Positions 17,852 through 28,017 of a stretch of DNA of 28,017 nt are shown here, in pieces. The notes beneath the pieces were generated by a model that made no database searches, was not told the origin of the DNA, and saw only the letters and a list, made by a program, of their open reading frames with translations. The first letter of the stretch is position 1; each line of letters opens with the position of its first letter. This DNA comes from WHSV01 sp050694055 (GTDB lineage: Bacteria; Actinomycetota; CADDZG01; WHSQ01), in the NCBI GenBank assembly GCA_050694055.1, contig JBOGWX010000001.1, positions 1 to 28,017 of the forward strand. Reading direction: 5' to 3'. A program made the position numbers and the translations under genes.

Positions 17852-18031
17852 TTCCTGCGCGCATCGCAATCCACTGGAAACGGTGGATTCAATCGGTATC
17901 ACGCATGTTCGTCTCCTCCTCTTGCCAGCTTGTCCCGACACGTCGGTCGTTTCTTCTCCGGCAGGCGACTGACGAATCAGAAGCAACCGCTAGCCACCAT
18001 TAGGTCGTTTCGCTCTCTCGAAGGTTAGGAG

Positions 18032-18059
18032 AGACCTGTCACCGGCCCGTCACAGGTCT
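18032..18059. repeat. Inverted repeat AGACCTGT / ACAGGTCT
   Basis: Perfect 8-base arms (18032-18039 and 18052-18059) flank a 12-base centre, about 190 bases upstream of the RTX-like start. The centre repeats a GTCAC motif on both sides. It could be an operator for the RTX unit or a second terminator. Confidence 0.4.
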
Positions 18060-18155
18060 GTTACCGAAATGTCGCGCTGGCTGGCCAAAGGGACGAGCCG
18101 TTACCTGTTAACCTCTCTGCGAGCATGGGGCCGTTCGGGCTGGACCCCAGCAAGT

Positions 18156-18192
18156 CCGAGAGAAACTGCCATCTCCTCAGTGTTTCTCTCGG
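18156..18192 (-). repeat. 11-base inverted repeat sharing an arm with the next hairpin
   Basis: CCGAGAGAAAC (18156-18166) is perfectly complementary to GTTTCTCTCGG (18182-18192). The second arm overlaps the left arm of the 18185-18241 hairpin, so only one of the two can form in one RNA. Confidence 0.55.
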
Positions 18193-18241
18193 CACACCCT
18201 TATTGATTCGAGAGTTGCGAACTTGTGGGTGTGCCGAGAGA
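18185..18241 (-). terminator. 15-base perfect inverted repeat just after the glgP stop
   Basis: TCTCTCGGCACACCC (18185-18199) is perfectly complementary to GGGTGTGCCGAGAGA (18227-18241), with a 27-base loop. On the minus strand it starts 7 bases after the glgP stop codon, the position of a terminator. The loop is long and no T-run follows; the overlap with the 18156-18192 repeat suggests alternative folding. Confidence 0.6.
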
Positions 18242-18248
18242 TGAGCGA

Positions 18249-20792
18249 TCAGGCCCAGGTGATCAGACCCACATCCATCGCGTTCGGAAGGTCTCGATGA
18301 GCGGGAATCACCCGCACGGCGAAGCCGTAGAGACCGGCCCTCTCCGTCGCGAAGCTCCCGTGGTAGTTCCCGACGCCGTCTTGAAACGAGTCCGTCTGCA
18401 TGACGACGATCTGAGGGTCGATGAGCTCACCGTTCTGGCCCACGGGTCCGTGTGCGAGCTGCACCATGACGTCCGAGGTGTCGAGCTCGCCGAGCGACAC
18501 CACGGCGGCGACCGTGCGCTGGGTTCCCACGTCGGCCGCGGTCACGTCGCCCTCGACGTCCAGCACCTTCACGCCGTTCCAGGCGGTGCGCACCCTGTCC
18601 TTCCACCCGGCCAGCGCCCGGGCTCGTTGGTATCCATCCGCCCTCATCGCCTCGCCCTGTGCCGCCGCCGGCTCGTACAGCTCCGTGACGTAGTCGCGCA
18701 CCATCCGGTCGGCGGTCACGAACTTGCCCGTGCTCTGGATCGAGTTCTTCACTCGCTCGGTCCAACGACGAGGAATCGGCCCCTCTGACCGATCGTAGAA
18801 GCGCACCGTGATCTCGCGCTCGAGCAGGTCGTAGAGCGCGCTCGCGTCGACCCGGTCCTGGTAGTCGAGGTCGGCGGCAACATCGACGGTTCCGATCGCC
18901 CAACCGTTGTTTCCGTTGTAGCACTCGTCCCACCAGCCATCGAGTATCGAGCAGTTCAGAGCCCCGTTGAGGGCGGCCTTCATTCCCGAGGTTCCGCACG
19001 CTTCGAGCGGCCGGCGGGGATTGTTCAGCCACACGTCGGCCCCCTGCGTCAACAGCCGCCCCACCTCCATGTCGTAGTCCTCGATGAACGCGAAGCGGAA
19101 GCGGATCTCGGGATCCCGGCCGAAGTGCACGAGCTGGCGGATCATCTCTTTCCCGCCGTCGTCGCGCGGATGTGCTTTACCGGCCAGGACGATCTGGATC
19201 GGTCTGTCGGAGCTCAGCAACAGCCTCTTGATCCGCTCGGGCTCGGCAAGCAGAAGTGTGCCGCGCTTGTACTGCGCGAAGCGGCGCGCGAAACCGACGG
19301 TGAGCACCCCGGGATCGAACACCTCATCGGTCCACTTGACCTCGGAGTCGGACGCTCCGCGACTCAGCAGTTGTTTGCGCAACCGCTCGCGCACGAAGTA
19401 GACGAGGCGCTCACGCGCTCGGTCCCTCGCACGCCAGAGCTCGGCATCGGGCACCTCGTTGATGCGGTCCCAGCGCGCGCCGCCGGTCTCCGCCCATCCC
19501 GGCGCCAGCCTCCGGTTGAAGACCTCGGCCAGCTCGGGACCGAGCCAGGTGGACGTGTGCACGCCGTTGGTGATGGACGTGATCGGAACCTCGTCGTCGG
19601 GTACCTCGGGCCAGAGGTCGTCGAACATCGAGCGCGACACTCGCCCGTGCAGCCTGCTCACTCCGTTCGAACGCCCGGCCAGTCGCAGACCCATCACCGC
19701 CATGTTGAACATCGATGCCGCGCCGTCCTCCGGCTCGAGGCCGAGCTGGAGGAGCTCTTCGAACCTCGCTCCACACTCCTGCGCGAAGGATTCGAAGTAG
19801 CGGCGCATGAGGTCGAGGTCGTAGCGGTCGATTCCGGCGGGCACCGGTGTGTGGGTCGTGAAGATCGTGGACGCGCGCACGGCCTCGACCGCTTCGGCGA
19901 AGGCGAGGTCGCCATCCACCAAGAGCTCCCTGATGCGCTCGAGATTGAGAAAGCCGGCGTGACCCTCGTTCGAGTGCCAGACGTCGGCCACATGACCGAG
20001 CGCGCGCAGCGCCCGCACTCCGCCGATTCCGAGAACGATTTCCTGACGGAGGCGATGTTCGCTGCCCCCGGCGTAGAGCCGGTCGGTCACCGCCCGTTCT
20101 TCGGGTGCGTTGTCCTCGATGTCGCAATCGAGGAGGTACAGCGGGACGCGACCAACCTGCATGCTCCACACCTGGGCAACACAGCGCCGGCCCTCGAGAT
20201 CGACCTCGATCTTGACCGGTCCGTCGTCCTGGGAGGCGACCAGGGTGAGGGGCATGCCGTGCGGGTCGAGCGCCGGATAGCGCTCCTGTTGCCAGCCATC
20301 GGCGTTGAGCTGCTGGCGAAAGTAACCCTGCCGGTAGAGCAGCCCTATTCCGACCAGCGGCAGTCCCAGATCGCTCGCCGCTTTGAGGTGGTCGCCTGCC
20401 AGCACGCCGAGGCCGCCCGAGTAGGTGGGCAGGGCCTCGCTGACGCCAAACTCCGGTGAGAAGTAGGCGATCGTGCCGATGTCCGTCGGGCCGTGGTGGC
20501 TCTGATACCAACGGGGCTCGTTGAGGTAGCGGTCGAGGCCGTCTTTGACGGAGGCCAAGAAGGTCAGAAACGGGCTGTCTTGTTCCAGCTCCGCGAGGCG
20601 TTCCTTGGAGACGAGTCCCAGCATGCGGACGGGATCGTGCCCGGACTCCTCCCACGCATCGGAGTCGACCCAGCGGAAGAGCTCGAGCGCGCGGCCGTCC
20701 CAGGTCCACCTGAGGTTAGTGGCAATGCCGGATAGGGCATCCAAAGGTGCGGGCAACGACGCCCGGACCGCAAAGCTCCTGAGTGCTTTCAT
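18249..20792 (-). CDS. glgP: Alpha-glucan phosphorylase GlgP (GT35)
   Basis: This cytoplasmic PLP-dependent enzyme releases glucose-1-phosphate from the non-reducing ends of glycogen or malto-oligosaccharides. The 847-residue product is of the actinobacterial type. It begins MKALRSFAVRASLPAPL with NLRWTWD, then AYFSPEFGVSEALPTYSGGLGVLAGDH, HSNEGHAGFLNLERIRE and TTHTPVPAGIDRYDLD. The PLP-binding lysine is K605 in EACGTSGMKAALNG. ATG 20792 is chosen over GTG 20798 because the family starts with MKALR. It is transcribed divergently from glgE, with only 47 bases between the two starts, so the promoters overlap. Together with GlgX it supplies the catabolic side of the glucan cycle. Confidence 0.95.
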   Translation of the reverse strand: MKALRSFAVRASLPAPLDALSGIATNLRWTWDGRALELFRWVDSDAWEESGHDPVRMLGLVSKERLAELEQDSPFLTFLASVKDGLDRYLNEPRWYQSHHGPTDIGTIAYFSPEFGVSEALPTYSGGLGVLAGDHLKAASDLGLPLVGIGLLYRQGYFRQQLNADGWQQERYPALDPHGMPLTLVASQDDGPVKIEVDLEGRRCVAQVWSMQVGRVPLYLLDCDIEDNAPEERAVTDRLYAGGSEHRLRQEIVLGIGGVRALRALGHVADVWHSNEGHAGFLNLERIRELLVDGDLAFAEAVEAVRASTIFTTHTPVPAGIDRYDLDLMRRYFESFAQECGARFEELLQLGLEPEDGAASMFNMAVMGLRLAGRSNGVSRLHGRVSRSMFDDLWPEVPDDEVPITSITNGVHTSTWLGPELAEVFNRRLAPGWAETGGARWDRINEVPDAELWRARDRARERLVYFVRERLRKQLLSRGASDSEVKWTDEVFDPGVLTVGFARRFAQYKRGTLLLAEPERIKRLLLSSDRPIQIVLAGKAHPRDDGGKEMIRQLVHFGRDPEIRFRFAFIEDYDMEVGRLLTQGADVWLNNPRRPLEACGTSGMKAALNGALNCSILDGWWDECYNGNNGWAIGTVDVAADLDYQDRVDASALYDLLEREITVRFYDRSEGPIPRRWTERVKNSIQSTGKFVTADRMVRDYVTELYEPAAAQGEAMRADGYQRARALAGWKDRVRTAWNGVKVLDVEGDVTAADVGTQRTVAAVVSLGELDTSDVMVQLAHGPVGQNGELIDPQIVVMQTDSFQDGVGNYHGSFATERAGLYGFAVRVIPAHRDLPNAMDVGLITWA

Positions 20793-20825
20793 CCGCACAG
20801 TGTCGCGCAGGCCAAGCGGGCGCAG

Positions 20826-20831
20826 TAGCCT
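20826..20831 (+). promoter_or_regulatory. TAGCCT -10 box of the glgE operon
   Basis: TAGCCT ends 8 bases before ATG 20840, in the short divergent gap between glgP and glgE. It matches the TAGNNT boxes before glgX and the zincin gene. If transcription starts at about 20838-20840 the mRNA is leaderless for the ATG, or carries a ~48-base leader if GTG 20888 is the true start. Confidence 0.4.
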
Positions 20832-20839
20832 CCCTAGCG

Positions 20840-22879
20840 ATGGGAGTCGCGGGACCTCCGGCCGTATCCAGGAAGGGGCATGCAGGCGTGAAGTCGTTCC
20901 TTCGCAGGGGACACGTCATCATCGAAAGCATCGAACCGCAGGTCGACTGCGGACGGTATCGCGCCAAAGCCATCGTCGGCGACCAGGTGACCGTGAGCGC
21001 GGACATCTATCGCGACGGTCCGGCGGTGCTCGCCGCCGCCGTGCGCTACCGGGGGCCGGGGGACAAGAAATGGTCCGAGTCGCGCATGACGCTGGTCGAC
21101 AACGATCGCTGGGCCGGATCGTTTAGTCCCGACCGCATCGGGGTCTGGGAGTACGCGGTCGAGTCGTGGACCGATCGCTTCGCCACCTGGCGGCGCGACC
21201 TCGTCAAGCGGGTCGAGGCGGCTCAGGACGTCGACGTGGAGCTACCGGAGGGCGCCCAGATCCTCGAGGACCACCTGAAGGCGCTGCCGGCATCGGAGAG
21301 GCAGACGGTCAAAGAGGCCATCGTCGCGATGCGACTGCCGGGCGAGCGGAAACCGGTAACCCGAGCGCGAGGAGAGACGGGCTCGAGCTTCGAGGACGTG
21401 CGCATCGCGGCCGCTCTGGACGGGCACATAGCCGAGCTCATGTCGACCCATCACACCCGCTCCGGCTCGACGGTGACCAAGCCCGCGCTGCAGCTGACGG
21501 TCGACCGCGAGCCGGCGCGCTTCGGTGCGTGGTACGAGTTCTTCCCACGATCCACCGGCAAAGAGGGCGGCCACGGCACCTTCGAGAGTGCGGCGGACGA
21601 GCTGGCGCGCATCGCGGAGATGGGATTCGACATCGTCTATCTGCCTCCCATCCATCCCATCGGCACCACCTACCGCAAAGGGCGCAACAACACGCTCGAC
21701 CCCCAACCCGGCGATGTGGGTGTGCCCTGGGCGATCGGCAACTCCGACGGCGGTCACACGGCCGTCCATCCCGGCCTCGGAACCCTCGACGACTTCAAGC
21801 GGTTCATCAAGGAGACCGAGCGTCATGGGCTCGAGCTCGCCCTCGACTTCGCCATCCAGTGTTCGCCCGACCATCCCTGGGTGACGGAGCACCCCGAGTG
21901 GTTCATGCATCGTTCCGACGGGTCCATCCGCTACGCCGAGAATCCCCCGAAGAAGTACCAGGACATCTATCCCATCGACTTCGACACGGCCGATCGCGAG
22001 GGGTTGTGGACGGAGCTCAAGGGAGTCCTCGACTTCTGGATCGACGCCGGCGTGAAGATCTTTCGGGTCGACAATCCCCATACCAAGGCGCTGGCCTTCT
22101 GGGAGTGGGCGATCAACGAGATCAAGGCCGAGCACCCCGAAGTCATTCTGCTGTCCGAGGCGTTCACGCGCCCCAAGGTCATGGAGGGCCTCGCCAAGCT
22201 CGGCTTCACGCAGAGCTACACCTACTTCACCTGGCGCAACACCAAAGACGAGCTGACCGAGTACCTGACCGAGCTGACGACCACGGACATGGCGACGTAC
22301 TTCCAGCCCAACTTCTTCGCCAACACCCCGGACATCCTGCATGAGTACCTGCAGACGGGAGGCCGGCCCGCGTTCAAGGTCCGTCTGGTGCTCGCCGCAC
22401 TACTGTCCCCCGCCTACGGCATCTACTCCGGCTACGAGCTGTGCGAGAACACGCCGGTGGCCCCGGGCAGCGAGGAGTACCTCAATTCGGAGAAGTACCA
22501 GGTCGTCCACCGCGACTACCAGGCCGAGGGGAATCTCAATCGCTACATCACCCGCATCAACAGGATCCGCAAGGCCTACCCGGTCCTCGGTCACCTCACG
22601 AACCTCACGTTCCATCAAGTGGACAAGCCCAACCTCATGGCCTTCTCCAAGTCCCTGGCCGGTGAGACGCCGATCCTCGTGGTGGTCAACCTCAACCCGT
22701 TCCACTGGGAAGAGGGGATGTTGAGGCTCGATTTGGACGCGCTCGGGTTGGACCAGTGGGAGACCTTCAAGGTGCACGACCTCATCGGCGACGAGACCTA
22801 CGAGTGGCAGGGCTCGCAGGCCTACATCCGGCTCGACCCGTTTCGCGAACCGGCACACGTTTTCCGGGTGCTCGGCTAG
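20840..22879 (+). CDS. glgE: Alpha-1,4-glucan:maltose-1-phosphate maltosyltransferase GlgE
   Basis: GlgE transfers maltose from alpha-maltose-1-phosphate to the non-reducing end of a glucan chain (GH13_3). Diagnostic blocks are IESIEPQVDCGRYRAKAIVGD, WYEFFPRS, LPPIHPIGTTYRKGRNN, DFAIQCSPDHPWV and FTQSYTYFTWRN. The nucleophile Asp lies in FRVDNPHTK (codon 22070) and the acid/base Glu in LLSEAF (codon 22157). Two starts are possible. ATG 20840 (679 aa) stands 8 bases after a TAGCCT box. GTG 20888 (663 aa) has GGAAGGGG nine bases upstream and puts the catalytic residues at D395/E424, within one of the D394/E423 I recall for Streptomyces GlgE. First gene of the glgE-treS-mak-glgB operon. Confidence 0.95.
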   Translation: MGVAGPPAVSRKGHAGVKSFLRRGHVIIESIEPQVDCGRYRAKAIVGDQVTVSADIYRDGPAVLAAAVRYRGPGDKKWSESRMTLVDNDRWAGSFSPDRIGVWEYAVESWTDRFATWRRDLVKRVEAAQDVDVELPEGAQILEDHLKALPASERQTVKEAIVAMRLPGERKPVTRARGETGSSFEDVRIAAALDGHIAELMSTHHTRSGSTVTKPALQLTVDREPARFGAWYEFFPRSTGKEGGHGTFESAADELARIAEMGFDIVYLPPIHPIGTTYRKGRNNTLDPQPGDVGVPWAIGNSDGGHTAVHPGLGTLDDFKRFIKETERHGLELALDFAIQCSPDHPWVTEHPEWFMHRSDGSIRYAENPPKKYQDIYPIDFDTADREGLWTELKGVLDFWIDAGVKIFRVDNPHTKALAFWEWAINEIKAEHPEVILLSEAFTRPKVMEGLAKLGFTQSYTYFTWRNTKDELTEYLTELTTTDMATYFQPNFFANTPDILHEYLQTGGRPAFKVRLVLAALLSPAYGIYSGYELCENTPVAPGSEEYLNSEKYQVVHRDYQAEGNLNRYITRINRIRKAYPVLGHLTNLTFHQVDKPNLMAFSKSLAGETPILVVVNLNPFHWEEGMLRLDLDALGLDQWETFKVHDLIGDETYEWQGSQAYIRLDPFREPAHVFRVLG

Positions 22880-22882
22880 CTC

Positions 22883-24532
<1,650 letters not shown>

Positions 24533-25974
24533 ATGAACATCAACGTTGGACCACTCATCCATCTGCTCCCCGAACAACGCTGGTTCGGCTCGAAGGACCG
24601 CGCCTTGCAAAACATCGAGGTGCGCGACCACGCAATCATCGAGGGCGCCCACGACGGCGGTGAATCCCTCGTGCTCGCGTTGCTGGACGTGCATTTCGTA
24701 GACGGTCTGGTTGCGATCTATCAGATGCCGCTGCTGGTGAACCAAGACGGAGACGTGCGCGACGCGCTGGACGATGCCGGACGTCTCAACGTCTTCGGCC
24801 GAGCGCTTGCGCGCGGCGAAACCTTCAAAGGGGAGCGTGGCGCCTTCCGCTTCGGTGGTCCGGGACTGGATCCTCTGGCGCCACCGGGTCATGGTTCGGT
24901 GCGGGCCATGGGGGCCGAGCAGTCGAACAGCTCGATCGTGCTGGACGACTCGGTGATCCTCAAGCTCATACGGCGAGTCGAGGAGGGCGACAACCCCGAG
25001 CTCGAGCTCAATCGCTTCCTGACCAACGAGGGCTTCGAGTACATCCCCGCTCAGGTGGGCGAGATCTTCTACGAAGAGGAGCATCCCGAGGGCGAGGTGG
25101 GCGTCAACATCGACCTCGGTATCGCACAGCAGTACGTAAGCGACGCTACCGAGGGCTGGAGCGAAGCGCTGAAGCACGTCGCGGCGCTCTACGACGGTAT
25201 CTCCGGGGACGAGGACGTCGCGACGCGTCGCCGGCAGGTCGACGCGCTGGTGGCGACCTTGCTCGAGGAGCTGGCCGCGCTCGGCGATGTCACCGCCGGA
25301 CTGCACGTGTTATTGGGACGGGGGCAGGAGCACGATCCGGAGATCGGACGGGAGTCGGCCACTCATCAAGACCTGCGGGATTGGGCAATGCACGCTCGCC
25401 ACACACTCTCCTCTCTCCCCACGGACCGGATTCCCGAGCTCACGGACGAGGTGATCGGGTCCGTCAACGCGCGCCTCGACGCGATCGAGTCGATCGTCGA
25501 ACCGGGAGCGAAGACCAGGATCCACGGGGACTACCATCTCGGCCAGACACTGCTCGGCCCCCGTGGATGGCTCATCCTTGATTTCGAGGGTGAGCCGCTC
25601 CGGTCACTCGAGGAACGCCGAGCCCTGCAGTCGCCCCTGCGCGACGTAGCCGGCATGCTTCGGTCGTTCTCGTATGCTGCCTACTCCGCGCTTTTGGAGC
25701 GCGCCGAGCCCGACAGCGAGCGCTGGAACCAGCTCGAGCCTTGGGTGGAAACGTTCGAGGAACTGGCGCGCCACTATTTCCTGCAGGCGTATCTCCGGAC
25801 GAGTCATGAGGGAGACCTGCTGCCGCACGACCGCGACGAGCTGGGGACCCTGCTCGACTTCTTCGAGCTCGACAAGGCGCTGTACGAGGTCGGCTACGAG
25901 CTCGGGCACCGGCCCGACTGGGTCCGCATACCGTTGCGCGGCATCCTCGACGTCGTCAACAGGGGAGGCACCCG

Positions 25975-25978
<4 letters not shown>
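24533..25978 (+). CDS. mak: Maltokinase (Mak/Pep2), ATP-dependent
   Basis: Maltokinase phosphorylates maltose to maltose-1-phosphate, the donor for GlgE. The 481-residue product has the N-terminal cap region typical of Mak (QRWFGSKDRALQNIEV). Its aminoglycoside-phosphotransferase-like kinase core has catalytic loop HGDYHLGQ at 331-338 (D333) and metal-binding LDFEGEP (D350, E352). Before these lie SNSSIVLDDSVILKLIRRVEEGDNPELE, with the ATP-binding lysine and helix glutamate. The ATG at 24533 follows the treS TAG directly, with GAGGA seven bases upstream; the stop overlaps the glgB ATG (ATGA). Length is normal for stand-alone maltokinases. Confidence 0.93.
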
Positions 25979-27876
<1,898 letters not shown>

Positions 27877-27896
27877 CAGTTCCCGGACCCTAACTG
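27877..27896 (+). terminator. Weak inverted repeat after glgB
   Basis: CAGTT (27877-27881) and AACTG (27892-27896) flank a 10-base centre directly after the glgB stop. The stem is short and no T-run follows; it is a possible terminator only. Confidence 0.25.
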
Positions 27897-27903
27897 ACAG
27901 CCT

Positions 27904-27981
27904 GCATCACATCGTTCCGCCGTAAACAGCATCACATCGTTCCGCCATAGAGCTCAGTTTCCAGCATCACATCGTTCCGCC
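27904..27981. repeat. Three exact direct copies of an 18-base repeat
   Basis: GCATCACATCGTTCCGCC occurs at 27904-27921, 27929-27946 and 27964-27981, identical each time, with spacers of 7 and 17 bases. The second and third copies share two further bases (CA) at their left. TGACAG precedes the array (27895-27900). Spaced repeats of this size next to a TG dinucleotide resemble the multiple terminal repeats of IS21-family elements, which would extend beyond the window. Binding sites for a regulator are the alternative. Confidence 0.7.
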
Positions 27982-28017
27982 GCCAGCGGAGCAGACACGC
28001 TCGCACCATCCTCTGCC

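Larger units (their letters stand above)
17843..18248. other. Gene-poor region between the RTX-like gene and glgP
   Basis: This 406-base stretch has no supported gene. From right to left (minus-strand direction) it holds three overlapping inverted-repeat arms just after the glgP stop (18156-18241), a separate inverted repeat at 18032-18059, and what must be the promoter and leader of the RTX-like gene, for which no convincing -35/-10 pair was found. Confidence 0.6.

Noticed and set aside
18069..18206. A 45-residue plus-strand frame (MSRWLAKGTSRYLL...) in the RTX-glgP spacer
   Set aside because: No ribosome-binding site or TAGNNT box, and its 3' end runs through the hairpin arms; no reason to think it is translated.
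19125..20459. A 444-codon plus-strand frame opposite glgP
   Set aside because: Antisense shadow of glgP; repetitive acidic/basic composition and no family features.
27904..27981. CRISPR array
   Set aside because: Repeats are only 18 bases, spacers are 7 and 17 bases, and no cas gene is near.

Overview
The window looks like a chromosome segment from a high-GC actinobacterium, probably a poorly sampled lineage. Reasons: GC-rich coding with long antisense shadow frames; a complete GlgE-type maltose-1-phosphate glucan pathway in the order glgE-treS-mak-glgB, as in mycobacteria and streptomycetes; actinobacterial-type GlgP; and TAGNNT boxes 6-8 bases before several ATG codons, as expected for leaderless transcripts. 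No rRNA, tRNA or CRISPR array was seen. Taxonomy is inference.

Layout. (1) 1-4.1 kb: the 3' part of a type I restriction-modification locus, with a cut-off hsdS and a full hsdR whose C-terminus carries an AlbA_2/Schlafen-like domain. (2) 4.1-7.4 kb, minus strand: a drug-exporter-type operon, permease - ATPase - ATPase - TetR, in which every junction is an ATGA overlap. It starts at a promoter with TetR-like half-sites. (3) 7.5-13.8 kb, plus strand: glgX-treY-treZ (glycogen debranching, and trehalose from malto-oligosaccharides). (4) 13.8-15.1 kb: a membrane-anchored coiled-coil protein of unknown function and a divergent minimal zincin metallopeptidase. (5) 15.1-18.2 kb, minus strand: a visibly lower-GC block with an RTX-like secreted protein, a secreted two-domain protein, an ECF sigma factor, and a membrane protein whose exterior part is a paralogue of the secreted protein. 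This is the best candidate for an undescribed signalling system. (6) 18.2-20.8 kb, minus: glgP, followed by overlapping inverted repeats. (7) 20.8-27.9 kb, plus: glgE-treS-mak-glgB. (8) 27.9-28.0 kb: three copies of an 18-base direct repeat running towards the window end.

How the genes work together. TreS interconverts maltose and trehalose, Mak phosphorylates maltose, GlgE extends alpha-1,4-glucan from maltose-1-phosphate, and GlgB branches it. GlgP and GlgX degrade and debranch the glucan, and TreY/TreZ turn the linear chains back into trehalose. The cluster therefore encodes a nearly closed glucan-trehalose cycle. No glgA, glgC or glgM lies in the window. The sigma-factor block sits in the middle of this cluster without an obvious metabolic link, which suggests insertion.
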